Source: Drosophila miranda (taxonomy: Eukaryota; Arthropoda; Insecta; Diptera; Drosophilidae). Taken from it: 64,000 nucleotides of DNA. A model generated the notes under the pieces. The model searched no databases, had not been told where the DNA came from, and worked only from the letters and a program-made list of their open reading frames with translations. A program made the translations under genes and the position numbers. The stretch is taken from contig NC_046674.1 in NCBI RefSeq assembly GCF_003369915.1, positions 20,463,657 to 20,527,656 on the forward strand, in the 5' to 3' direction. Positions 23,868-36,500 of the stretch are shown in pieces. The first letter of the stretch is position 1. Every line of letters starts with the position of its first letter.

Positions 23868-25754
23868 TCTCGCGTCCGTCGTCCGTAGTCCGTCGTGTGC
23901 AAAATCATTAATTTAAATCATTTTTAAACATTTACGTTTCGTCTCCCACGATTTCCACCACCCCTCACGAATTTCACAATCAGCTGTTGTGCTAAAGATG
24001 GGCGATATCCACTGGGCTGGAGAGGCAATTGCAACAGGTTGCTGAAATCCTGACAGAATACATTTACGGTGGCTTTTATCAATAAAACCCGATTAGAAAA
24101 TGTTTATATTAACTATTTCCTGAGCAAGCAGTATTTGACTTAGGATATACTTACTAAAAGCTGTCTGTAATATTCACAATCAATGAAAGTATCCCAGGTA
24201 TCGCTCATCTCTAGTTTTCATCGCTGATGGCGTTGCCAGACTGGAGCATAGAAACAGCTGGCCTGCAGAACGTAACGCTATTTTAAATTCAAAAACAAAC
24301 AACTCTTTTTCTTTTGGCTAGTTTATTTGGTTAATAATATGTTTAAAATAGCTCGCGTGTTCAATATATTTATGTAGGTCTGTGTTTGTGTGTGTTTGTG
24401 TGTGAGTGTACATAAAATCCGACATTTCGATAATCGTGTTGCTGGCTTATCAAATTAAATAACATAATATTTTTAAGAACTATGCAGAGCGCGTGCTAAT
24501 CGTGTATGTCGCCGCGTGTTCTAGAACGCTTCCAGTTTTTTGCTAATATTTTTTTGTTTTGGCATTGGCAAATGAAAGAGAATGTCTACTCTACTGAAAG
24601 GATATGCATAAGGATGCCAATGGCACTTGTAAAACTGTGCTTAAAGTTCAACTAAATTCGTTATTGCGTTTTTGCATTTTGCTTTTAAATGTATATAAAT
24701 GTATATCTATGTTGAGAGAAGACACTATTCGAAAAAGATTGTTACAAAAGCTTTTCAATAATTGTTTATGTATAGTATGTATGTATATCCGAGTGTTTGT
24801 TTTTGTTTTTTCTTTTCTTTTTTTTTTTGTCTTTTAGTAAACTGCTCCATTTTCAGTCTTCAACAATTTGTTGTGGCTTGTGAGAATAAATTGGCGTATA
24901 AATGGAATATATATAAATGTATATTCTTATAGTGTGTATATCGTTCATATAAAAATTCCAATAAAATTTTATAAAATGTGTATTTCTGTAAAAAATTCCT
25001 AAAAATTAATTATTTCTTGCATGCAATATTTTGGCGCTTCTCTTAATAAAAGTATTGGGGCTTTGTGTGTGTGGAGTGGAGGAAAGGCGTAAAAAAAAAT
25101 TTAAAAGTTTAATGCATTTTACTCTCTCAGGTATTTATTTCTTAAATATAGTTGGAAGAGTTTCCATATTCATGCGGATAGAAATAATTTTAGATTGTTT
25201 ACAACTTAAGCATCGACAACTAAATGATAAACTAAACATCATGTATACATTGATAAATGTATGTGTATACGCATATATATATGTATATACATACATACAT
25301 ATACATATGTATACATATATATATATATATATATACATATATGTACACAGTTTAAAAGGTAAACCATTATTTAACAATTATATAAATGATAAATACACCG
25401 CTCGAATCAGTTCGTTCATCTTAAGCGCTAGCCAATAACAAATTAAACCAAACTAAAATGTGTTTTTATAAACAGCATTTTGGCGAAAAAACATTTCCCA
25501 CAAAACAAGGCGAGATTCACGGATAGGGCGGGATGCCCTATCGACTGAAAATATTCGAGTCGAGGCACAGCATCAATCGTGCCTGTGGGAGGGAATGTGA
25601 GTGTGTGTGTCTGTTGCATGTGTCCAAAACAATTTAATCGCCCAATCACATATTGCAGTATCTCTATATATTTTTGTTTATATTCGTTTTGGAATTTTGA
25701 TTCTCGATTCGTTTCTACTGCTGCTACCGTTGCCCAGTGGCGTGGTCGTCGCGT
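23868..25754. other. Region between Pex1 5' end and Frl stop codon
   Basis: The part just upstream of Pex1 (to about 24.25 kb) is its likely promoter. The AT-rich stretch 24.3-25.75 kb most likely contains the long 3' UTR of Frl: TTTATT (AATAAA on the Frl strand) occurs near 24,326 and 25,133. A (TA)n/TACATA tract lies at about 25,270-25,345. No other gene is seen. Confidence 0.5.
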
Positions 25755-28700
25755 CTAGCAATCCATCTCCTCCAGGGTGCGCGACAGGCGATTATTGTCG
25801 ATCCTCCGGCGCTGCGATCGCCGCACCGCATCCGCCCGCCGATACGGCTCGCTCTTCAGCCCCAGCAGTATGTCCTCCAGGGCCCCGTTGTAGACCTCGT
25901 CCTGCTGCAGCAGCTTCTTCTCGCGCACCGAATGCGTCTTGCTCTTCAGCTCGTTGATGACGGCATCCTGCAAGGAGAGCGCGCACGTTGTAGGCAACTG
26001 TTAAACGTGTTGTGGGGCAAACAGAAGCGAAGCCAGGTTGGGGTTGGGGAGAGGAATAAGAGAAAATAAACAGAGATAGCCATTAGTCAAAGAGAACCAT
26101 CACCAGGAGGACATAAAGACACTGATTTATTCTAAGTAGGGTTAGTCGAGGTTAGTATTAGCTTTTTTTGTTCGATGAGATCTAAAGTATGATCGGAGAC
26201 TTTTGCTGGAGAATCTTAATAAATTTTATATTCAATTATACCGTGTTTATCGATATTCTGTTAAGAGCTAATCAATATTAGCTCTCCTTATAAAAGGTAG
26301 AAGTATTTTGTCCCACTTTCGCTTTTTCTATGAGGATTTCGTGGTTCTTGGCAACTGCAACGTGCAACGACGAGAGTTGTAGCGTTTTAAAAGGTGGCGT
26401 AGACAAAGAGGGACAAAATTCCTAACCGTTTTAGACCGGATTCCTGTTAAAAGAGTCTGTGGTTAAGTGTTAAAATGAAATATGTATTAGCTTTTGGAAT
26501 TTTGTTTAAACCTGCCACACATCGATGAAAGCAGCCAAGCAGCAACGTTTTTAGTGATACATTTCTGGCAAGAATCCAATTGGCTTGTCATGGATGGATT
26601 TGGATTTGGATTAGCAATGGAATTAGCGAGGATTAGGCCACACAACGTGGGGATTAGAATGGCTGCCAAGAGAAAGGCGGCACTGGATACTAGGTACTGG
26701 GTTAGACAAAAGTTGACACAAGCCACGCGACTTACACTAATGCGGGAGGGAGCCCAGCCCCATACACAAATCACAGGACAAATCTTGCCACATGCCATAT
26801 GCCACATGCCGTCTTGTCGCGTCCCGTCCCGTCCCCCAAGAAGATGGTGCTAGTGGTGGATGGAGTTGGATTTGTGGGGGGAGCCTAGCGGGCAGCCAAA
26901 ACCAAGTGTCTGACCAATTGTTTCTGAGTTTTGTGTGTGTGTGTGTGTGTGTTTCGAGTTGTTAACCAAATGACCAAGTAGTTAACGTGACGTGCTAGGG
27001 TGGATTAGAGAGGAGGTTGAGGTGATGGTAGGTTGTTGGTGGTTGGTGGTTGGTGGTGCCCCTGGGGATGGAGTTATGGAAGGCAAGTGTCCATAGTGAT
27101 GTGCTGCTTGGCAAAGTCGAGCAGACAATGTATTTGCTGCATAAATCAGATCAGAATGAAAGCGTAACAGATTACGAGAGCATTGGCAAGGGTTAGACAG
27201 AAGTTAGACATCCGAATCAGAGGATTTTCAGGCCACCCTGGGAGGGGGTGCGGCCGCTGTCCAGCACTCACCTGTTGCTTCTTCTGGTTGTGCTTGTTGC
27301 GCATCAGGACCTGTGCATTGTTCTCCTTCTTGGAGGCAGCCAAGGCCGCTGCCTGCTCCAGTCGGCGACGCTGCTCGTTCTCCTGGTCGTGTTGCTGCAA
27401 AAAGGATACAAATGTAAAGGAATCTCAATGCTCAGCGGCGTCGGCACCAACCTTAAAGGCACGAGTAAAGCGGACAATCAGCGAAAAGAAGGCCGCCGCA
27501 TCGGCAGTCCGCGAGGACTCGCCAAAGTACTCGACACACTCCTTGAACGCCTCCTGGGCGTGCCGCAGGTCGCTCTTGATCTTCTTCAGCTTGTCCTCGG
27601 TGTTATTGAGGAAGTCCCTCAGGATGTGCGTCTGCGTGCCCTTCACCCGCAGCTCGGCTTCCTTGCGCACCTGATCCATTCCCTTGTCCAGCTCGTGGAC
27701 ATCGGCCACCACATTCTCGAGCGCCACCAGAGCGGCCTTATCCGTGCACTGCAGCTCCGTCTCGTAGTTCAGTAGATCCGGAAACTTGGCCCGTATTGTG
27801 GCCACAATGTAGTGCAGCAGCGACGACCGCTTGTCCGTCGATTTGGTGTCGATGAGCGTGTCCAGTGATTGCAGCTTGAAGCCATAGGCCGGTCCCCGCT
27901 TGTTGCTGTTCAGATAGTTCCCAAAGGCCAGGACTATCTCCAGCACCGCCCTGAACTTGCGCGACTCCTTCAGGGAGTTGGAGGCAGCGGCTATAGACAG
28001 CACTTGCTGCAAGAGAAAGGGCAAGGGTTCAAATTAGACGGTCAGCACAGATCCAGCGCAGACTACTGATCCATACCGGACTGATCAGATGAACGTTATC
28101 GAAAAAGTTGCCCATGTAACTCATGATCGAGAGCTTGAAGGAGTTGCGCTCGACGCGCGACAACTGGAGCATGAACCTGTCCTCTTCGGTGAGCAGCTGG
28201 GGGTCCTTGCGCGCAATGATGTACTCCTTGTAGGCCTTGATCTCGACATCGGTGGGCACCATCTTCTGCAGCAGCTCCACATTCTCCAGCAACAGCTTCT
28301 TCAGATCCAACGCCTGTATGGCAGCCACAACATCGTCGATGGGCATGCCCAGCTTGCGACGGGAGATTGCTAACGAAATAATCAATCAAGAATCAGTCAG
28401 TAAATGGCTATAGTTTTTGGCTCTCCTGCCCACTCACCAATGTTTCTTAACCTCGTGTGCTCCAGCAACGAGACATTGTCGGGCCTCTTGAAGCGCTTGC
28501 TGGACTGCAGCGAACCATCCACCTCCGAGCCAGCGGTGCCGTTGTGCAGGGCACCACCAATGCTGCCAATCTTGAAACGCTCCTCGAACTCGTTGAAGTC
28601 GATCTGCTTGAAGATCTTCTCGTCGTCCAGCTCATTGAAGATGGTGCCACGCACCTGGAAAAGGACACAGAGAGACATGAGTAGGGGCCTTGGACAGCCT

Positions 28701-30522
28701 GAACAGCCTTATCCACTCACCTGATTGGGCTTCAGCGGGATCCAGTTGAGAGTCGGAAGCTTGTATTTGGTGGGCACCTTCCGCTTGATGGTCATGGCGC
28801 CGTCGGGGGCTGGCATGAAGCCGGCCACTGGGGGCGGCGGGGGCGGAAATGAGCAGAGCATGGGCGGGGCATGCGGCGGCGAGGGCGCAGTCGAGGCGAT
28901 GCTGCCATTGGGACTGCCCAGCGGACTGAGGCCCATGCCGGGCATCATGGGCGGTGGCGGCGGTATGGGTGGTGCCGGTGGGGGAGGCTGTGGCGGAGCT
29001 GCTGCTGCCGCTGGCATCGGTGGAGGCAGCGGCGGTGGCAGTGGCGAGGCTGCGCCCAATGTGGAGCCAGCCTGAAGCCCGCCATTCGTCAGGCCCCCAT
29101 CGCCGCTTGAGGCGGAACGGGGCAGGGAGCGGGACAGGGTCTGCAGCTCCTGGTTCTTGGTGCGGAGCAGCGTGTCGCGCTTCTGCAGCTCCTGCTCATT
29201 TTGCTGCAGCATTCGCTGGAGGGCCGTCAGCTCCTCCTCGAGGTTCTGGCGGGCCACCGTCAGTTGGTCGCGGTCCGCCTTCAGGTTGATGTTCTCCGAC
29301 TCCAGCTCGGCGAATTTGTAGAGGAACTCGGAGTTGCGGTCGATCTCACGCTCTAGCTGATCGTCCAGCTCCTGGACGCGCTCCAAGGCCGACGTCTTCG
29401 TCTCGGAGTCCTCCATGAGGGCGGCCACATCGAAGACGTTATCGAGGTAGGCGGAGATCTGGACCTTAAGCTCCTCGGACTCGGTCAGTCGAATCCGCTC
29501 GAGGTACTTGTCCAGCCCCAGCGCCGTGAACTCGTACTGCAGATGGACGCGGTAGTTCATGTCCTCAACGGAGTGGACCACGATGTTCATGAACTGCATG
29601 CAGGCGACCATGAAGTCGATGTTGAAGGCCTCGAAGTTCATGAAGTACTCCATGAGGGTCTGGAAGCGCCGCTTCTCCTGGCACACGTCCTTGAAGTTAT
29701 CAAAGGAGCCCAGGATGATCTCATGACCGCCCTTGACCAGACAGATGGCCGCCAGCAGCTCCAGCACCAGCGCCTTCGTCCTCAGCGACTTGTGGATGAG
29801 GCTCAGGGCAATGCAGTTGATCGCCTCCCGATGCTGGATGACCATGTTGAAGCCGTACTTGTTGTTCATGATGGCCCTTAGGCACATGATCGACACGTGG
29901 ATGTCGTCGGTGGCCGCGCCCATGTTCAGCTTGGCAATGTGCCGTGAGCGCCGCTTCAGGCTGGGACTGTCCATGGCATCGGCAATGGTCGGACGCAGGA
30001 AGCCGTAGGACGCGTGCTGCTGCTGCCTCGCGCTGTCCAGCAGGAGGAGAGAGCCATTGGCCATTCCCAGGCCTCCGTTGTGGGGCTGGCTCTGGGGTGG
30101 ACTGAGCGAGCTGTTCTGGCCGAGTACCAAGTCCACGCCATCCCCGCCGCTGGTTATGTTCAGGCGCTCCTCGGAGGCGCAAAGGGCGCCCAGGAGACGC
30201 TGCTCGTGCTGCATCATCTGCTGCCGAAAGCTGAGATAGTCCACCAGGGCGTCCAGGCCCTGGTTGCTGTCGTCGAGGAACTCCTTCACCCACTCAATGT
30301 GGTTCGTTCGCAGCGAGATCTCGAGGTCCCGCAGCACCTGCGTGGACGTCGACTCGCCTACCATTTTCCGTTTCTGGCAAAAAAAGTACAAGAGGTAAAG
30401 CTGTAAGTGTACAAGGAGAGAGAGAGAGAGAAAGAGAGAGTAGTGGTTGGGTAGGAGGATGCAGGATTCGAGAGCAGGATACATGGATACGGGATTTGGT
30501 GGTGCAGGTGCAGCGGGAGACC

Positions 30523-30559
<37 letters not shown>

Positions 30560-33500
30560 GAGAGAGAGAGGAAGAAAAGAGATGGGATTTTCGTGGTGGA
30601 TCGTGGCGTGTGTATGTGTGTGTGTGTGTGTGTGTTTGTCAGTGTTTTGTGAGTAGAGAAATGAGAAATTTACACATTAATTAATGGAACAACAACAACA
30701 GATTTTGGTTTAAAATTTAATGGCTTTAGTCTACAATTTGAGCTTTAGCCTAATGGCTGGTTAAAGTTTCAAGGTTAAAGGTTAAAGGTTAAAGGACATA
30801 CAGACAACCAGACACCAAAACAACCAGAGACCCAAACACCAATCGGATGGATTTTGTACATGTACTACAAGTAAATGTGTATCTTACCCGGTGACTGCGC
30901 GACGCCTTCGGGTCCAAATATGTCCGCAATCTGCTCAAGTAATGTGAGGGGGGATCCTTCGCCTGCACCATTTCCTACGCAGAAATTAAACGGATTCGAT
31001 AAATGGAGATTAGTTTGGGGATAGGATATATTGGGATTTGCAGCTTGACTTTTATCCATCAGATACGCGTGCTGCCGGAAGAACAGATAGGACAACAGCA
31101 TTATGTTTTGTACACCCATTAAAAACAGAAATGTTTCGGGAATCCACTAATCTATACTAATCTAAGCTATACCCATGTCTCTTTTTGGGTTTCGATCGTT
31201 ACCCCGAATCGCTAAAAAACATTTGCGAGCACTGCGGATGTCTCTCTCTGAGTTCGTGTGCCCTTCGGCTATGCACATTCGGCTCTGTTCGTGTGCTGCG
31301 TTCCCGTTCTCTCTGCTCGAAGAACAAAAGGAGAGTGAGCGTGAAAAACAAACGAAATTTTCGGATCATATACAATCAGCCAGGCTCCGTTTTTCGCTTA
31401 CTTTTGAGGATTACGTTTTCGTTTTAAGGGGCTCCCGGTTTGTGGTTTCGATATGTTTCGTTTTCTCATCGTTTCTGGCTTGAAAATATACAGTGTGATA
31501 AAAATACCTTTTTTAATTTCAACGTTCCGATAACCAAATCGAACTGCGTCAGCTGTTTGCACCAAAACAAAAAACTTGGTTGCCCTGACCAATTATTTCC
31601 GAGCCAAATTTGAGATTGGTCTAAGAAAAAATTATTTATAAACAAAGCACAAGTTTATTTGCCCTGATAAAGGTGTCAAGCTTATGTTAATGCTTCAATA
31701 AGTCATCTATTTTTTTCTTTTGCACTTAAAAAAAGCAGTTTACTTTTCATTTAGTCGTGGAAAATTTTTTCGTTTTAAAAAGTAAGAAATCTTGCGGGAA
31801 CCCCAATTTATGTGATTTCAAAAATAAATCGGAAAACTTTTGTGAAAGTGAAAAACGGAGCCTGGCTGATTAAGACAGAATTATATGCGTACAATAATAT
31901 GTGTTTATTGCTTTTAAATTTGTTGATCTCTGTTGAAATGTGTTGGTGGAAATGCCCATATACATATCTATTTTAAACAGTCAATGATTCGTTTCTATGA
32001 TATAGTCCTATCTTTAAGATCTTGCAACTTGTTCGAAAAATGTACAAAGCTTCTAATCTAAAACTGATAACTCCAACTCTATCTTTGGTTCGATCATTAG
32101 ATGACAATAGTAGGAAATCAGATCACAATGCCATCATCTTCAGTGGAAATGGATGTGGCAGAGGCTGTGGCAGTTACCCAAGCCCCGCTGTTCAATGAAC
32201 TGAGCTCTGGATTGGCTCTTCCGGGGGGTAATTTTTATGGGCTGGAGGTAGACCAGAAAGAGAGAGAGAGAGAGCAAGAGAGATCTCCTCAAGCATTAAC
32301 ACCAGGCGGAGGCTTAGCGGCTTTTACTTTTGTTTCTTTTGTATTTGTATTTTTACTGGCGGCAGTAACTGCATATTTGTGTAGTACGATGATGTGTACG
32401 GTTCCGCACATCGATCCCCATACCCATACCCGTACCCGTACCCATCCCCTCCCCTCCCGATCGGATCCAATCCGATCTGAGGCTGAGGCTGGGTCTGGGG
32501 CTGGGGAAGAGGGAGATCACATAAGCATCGATGGGTGCTTGTGCTTGCCTAACGTTGAACATTTTTGAACATTTTTGAGCATTTTTGAGCATGAAGCGTG
32601 GTATACTTGTTTAAGCTTTCTGTGTGGCTTGGATCGGCTCGGCTTGGCTTGTGTTTTGTTTAACTATGCCAACCACTAAGGCACCAACAACCACAGCCAA
32701 AACCCCAAACCCAAACCACAGCAACAGCAACAGCAACAGCAACAACGACAGCTACAGCAACAAATGCGATCCCAGAGATCCAACCAACGCATGACTACAA
32801 CCTAAACTATGTGTGGGTTTTGGTTGGGGTTTCGGATCGGGGAGTTGCAGTCAAAGAAAAACCAGTTTCGATTCTTTTTCCTAGTCGAAGAGACCCCAAG
32901 AAATATCAACATGCATACCAGGTACATCTACACATGCATATACTATATATATATACATATGTATATCTATAGATGGATAAAGATATATGTATATGTATAT
33001 GTATAGGTATGGAAGCGGCTCCAACAACGATTAAAAACTGCAATTTATCGCAGTCATAATAATTTGCATTTTGTCACTGTGAGCCTCGAAAGCGAGAGAG
33101 ACAGAGACAGAGTAAGAGAGAAAGAGAGAGAGATAGACACAAAGAGAGCTCCGTGGGATTGGCTTCCCTCGAGGAGTCACTTGGAGTCGGAGGAGTGAGT
33201 CTCTCAGTCTCAGTCGTCCTCGAGTGGCAAGCTTCGCCTCCACCATCATCATCGTCGGTCGGACTTGTCCCATTCTCTGTATCGCTTGTCTGTCTGTGGG
33301 CTGCGTTTTCATTCATTTTCATGACTAGACTTACGCTTGAGAGTGGGTTTTACAGTGGGCTAATGGGAAGATAATGCTTTCAAATTATTGATATGGATAT
33401 GGATATGGATACATTTGAAAACTGTTGTATTCTCTTATATTTTCGCACATTTTCTCTAAATAAATATCAATAAATTGTATCCTATGGTAGATTTTTGAGG

Positions 33501-36500
33501 TACCCAAAAAGATACAATAGATACAATTTGGACAGTCCTCAAGAGTCATTGGTGGCACGCCCAAGCGAATGCTGCAAAAACAATATACATGTCGTGTGCA
33601 TGACAATGTATCATGCCTCATGTATCAGGTGTTACCTAGCATGTCTCGAGTGCCTATGATACATCCCTTACTATCGCCCCGTCGGCTCAGAACACGACTC
33701 CCACCAAAAACAAACAATCCCATCAAATTGGAATAATTCTTCGTAGAACCGAAGTATTGTTTTATTTATTTTTCTTCGCGATTGAGTGCTTGCATTTCTG
33801 AAGATCTGATGAGTAGATTAGGGCTATCACTGATCCCTGGTCAAGTTTCGACTCGAGTTTCGCTCATAGCGGTTTCACTTTTGTTGCTCAAAGTTATAGA
33901 GAAGTCCAATCCAACCAAAGGTGTTATTTTTTGTATTCACCAGCTTGGACGCCTCACCCACGGTGCAGTGGTATCGTCTGAATTATGGAAAACAGGTCTC
34001 TGTCTGTCGCTGTGCGGCAGGCGGGCGGTTCGGTTAGGTTCGGTTCGGTCGTTCAGGAACCGGCGACGACGTGGACAACAAACAACAACACCAATGTGTA
34101 GCCATGTTGGGTGTTTATGACATTTTATCGTATGTCAGAAAATGTTTGACGCGAGTCCCAAGTCCGAGCGAGGCGTTCCTTCTTCCTGGTCTACGAAATA
34201 TGCCTATGGCGAGTATACTCGTATTTACAGCAGTATAGCAGCAGCATATTCTCTTTGTTGTGCACCACACCGTTGTTTTCAGTTTCTGGGTGCAGCTCTT
34301 GAAAATTCAGTGACCCAGTTACAAGCGAGATAGATGGATAGATGGCTGGTTGGATGGACGGATAGATACGAGTAGAATCCACCGAAAATGGTGCACGCTC
34401 TGGCGCAGACGTTAAATAGTTTCGTCATAACTTCCGATAGTCCCAGTCGCAGTCGCAGTCCCCCTGCCCATCATTCAGAAACACGCAATCTACATGGATT
34501 TGTCCTATATGGTGTACGTATGTATATGGATCTCGTATTTCGAGTCGCCTTCGTGGCCAAAATGTTTCGTATTTGGATTCAGCCAGCGAGTGTGCCATTT
34601 GAATGAAACACATTTGTGTGAGGCGGCAAAAAGCGACATCACAAAACATCAGAAGACATGCGAGCGACAAACAGCACGCACTGCATAATGGATTGACAAA
34701 AAGCTGTACTCGGACGAGTGAACTGAGAGACTTAAACACATGTTCTACACTCGATTTGCAGCAACAGTCATGACTGTGAGAGCACGTGTTTAAATCAGTT
34801 AAAAGGTTGACTTTGAAGTTCAAGTTTAGGTAAATGTCAGGCAAGAAAACAACTGGGAAATGGGAAACCAAAAAAGGTTTATCTCAGAGCCAAAACAATC
34901 CTTCGATTGGGATTGATGCATATCAAAAATGTAGCATTTTCCAACCTTAACATCAAGATTTTCCATCGTGCAGGCCATTTGCTAATTGAAAGGGAAATTC
35001 GTTTCGTAAACGCCTTCGGAATTCCAACTCATGTACACATGTAAACATGTATGTTGTATTGCGCAAAGCCATTTGCTGTGGGGTTTAATTGGAGCGGTGG
35101 CCACTCCACTTCTAGACGGCCTAAAGGTCAGCGCGTTCAAGGTGTCGCCGTTAATGGAGGAGAGACATCAACCGAATACTTAACCCCCAAAGAGCCAATC
35201 CCATCGCCAACCCCCTGTGACCAGCGATCAAGGGAGAGTCGGTCAGAGTCCAAAAGAGCTGTATGAACGGAAGCCACTGATAGTAGAAGTAGTAGTAGTG
35301 GTGGTAGCAGCCTTTTTCAGCAAACAAATATAATCATGTTTATGCACGCTTTAAAGGCATGAAAAACCCATTCGATATGGCACTCACTTGATCGCATATC
35401 ATGTCCCACTTCTTCTCGTCATCGTAGTTACGCAGCAGCTTTGCCTTGTCCGGTGGCAAGTCCATGGAGGCCTGGAACGAAACGAAAGAAAAAAAAAGCG
35501 TTGATGGTTTATTGAACCTGTGTTTATACATATATGCAGATATGTAGATATAGGGGTAATCAAAAGGCTAAATGTTCTTACAGATGGGCCCATAAGGCCG
35601 GCCCATTGTGATGGCAGTGGAGTACATTTCTAGAGGTCTTAACCAGAGGCCTATTTGCCTGCTCATGCAAATATTGAAATATCACAGCAGCAGCTGCAGA
35701 TAGGGGCACTCAGAGTTAATAATCCATAAAGTAGGGAGACAAAGATATGCTCCATTTCCCAAAAAAAAAAAAAAAAAAAAAAACAAAACAAAGTTGGCTC
35801 GCATCTCGGAAATTTCACAATTCTAAAAAATCATAATTTTCTTCTTCGGGGGATCCGAATGTGTGTAGTATATGTAATTTATTCCGACCACTGTGCGGTG
35901 GCATCATTCTCTGACTTTTAATGAACGCACTGAACCAACAAGTAGCAAATCAAACAAATCAACAAAACAGAACCCATTTTTACCTGGACGATTGTGTAAA
36001 ATGGTTAAATGCACAATTTAACGGGAGGGAATGCACCATAATGAAATCGGCAAATATGCTTACATGACTTCAATTTGATGTTCCTCTTTATTTTTTCTGG
36101 GTGCAGCTGCAGTTGCAGTTGCAGTTGCAAGTTCTAATTAGACACACAGCCACACACACACACACACACACACACAGATACATATGCATGCAGCGGCACA
36201 GACACACCTGATGATGATGGAGAGCAGGAAGAGGGAGTGCCGAGGACAGAGGATGGGGACAAAGGAATAAAGCCATTATAATGGATGATCACACAATGAA
36301 GTTGGAAATCGGTTGACAATAACAAAATAAATGCATATGAACGGAGATTTCAGAGAGAGATTGAAATGCAGATGAGAACGAGAGTCCCAATGCAATGTAT
36401 TCCGTATTGGAACATAGGATTATGAATTAGATATGAGATATGACGAGATATGCTGGCTGTGCCTTCTTTCTGTTACTCTTCTGGCCGTTACTCGTGTCCC

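Noticed and set aside
28725..29289. Gly-rich and Arg-rich + strand frames over the Frl FH1 region
   Set aside because: Complement of proline codons; they have no independent start context or splice signals.
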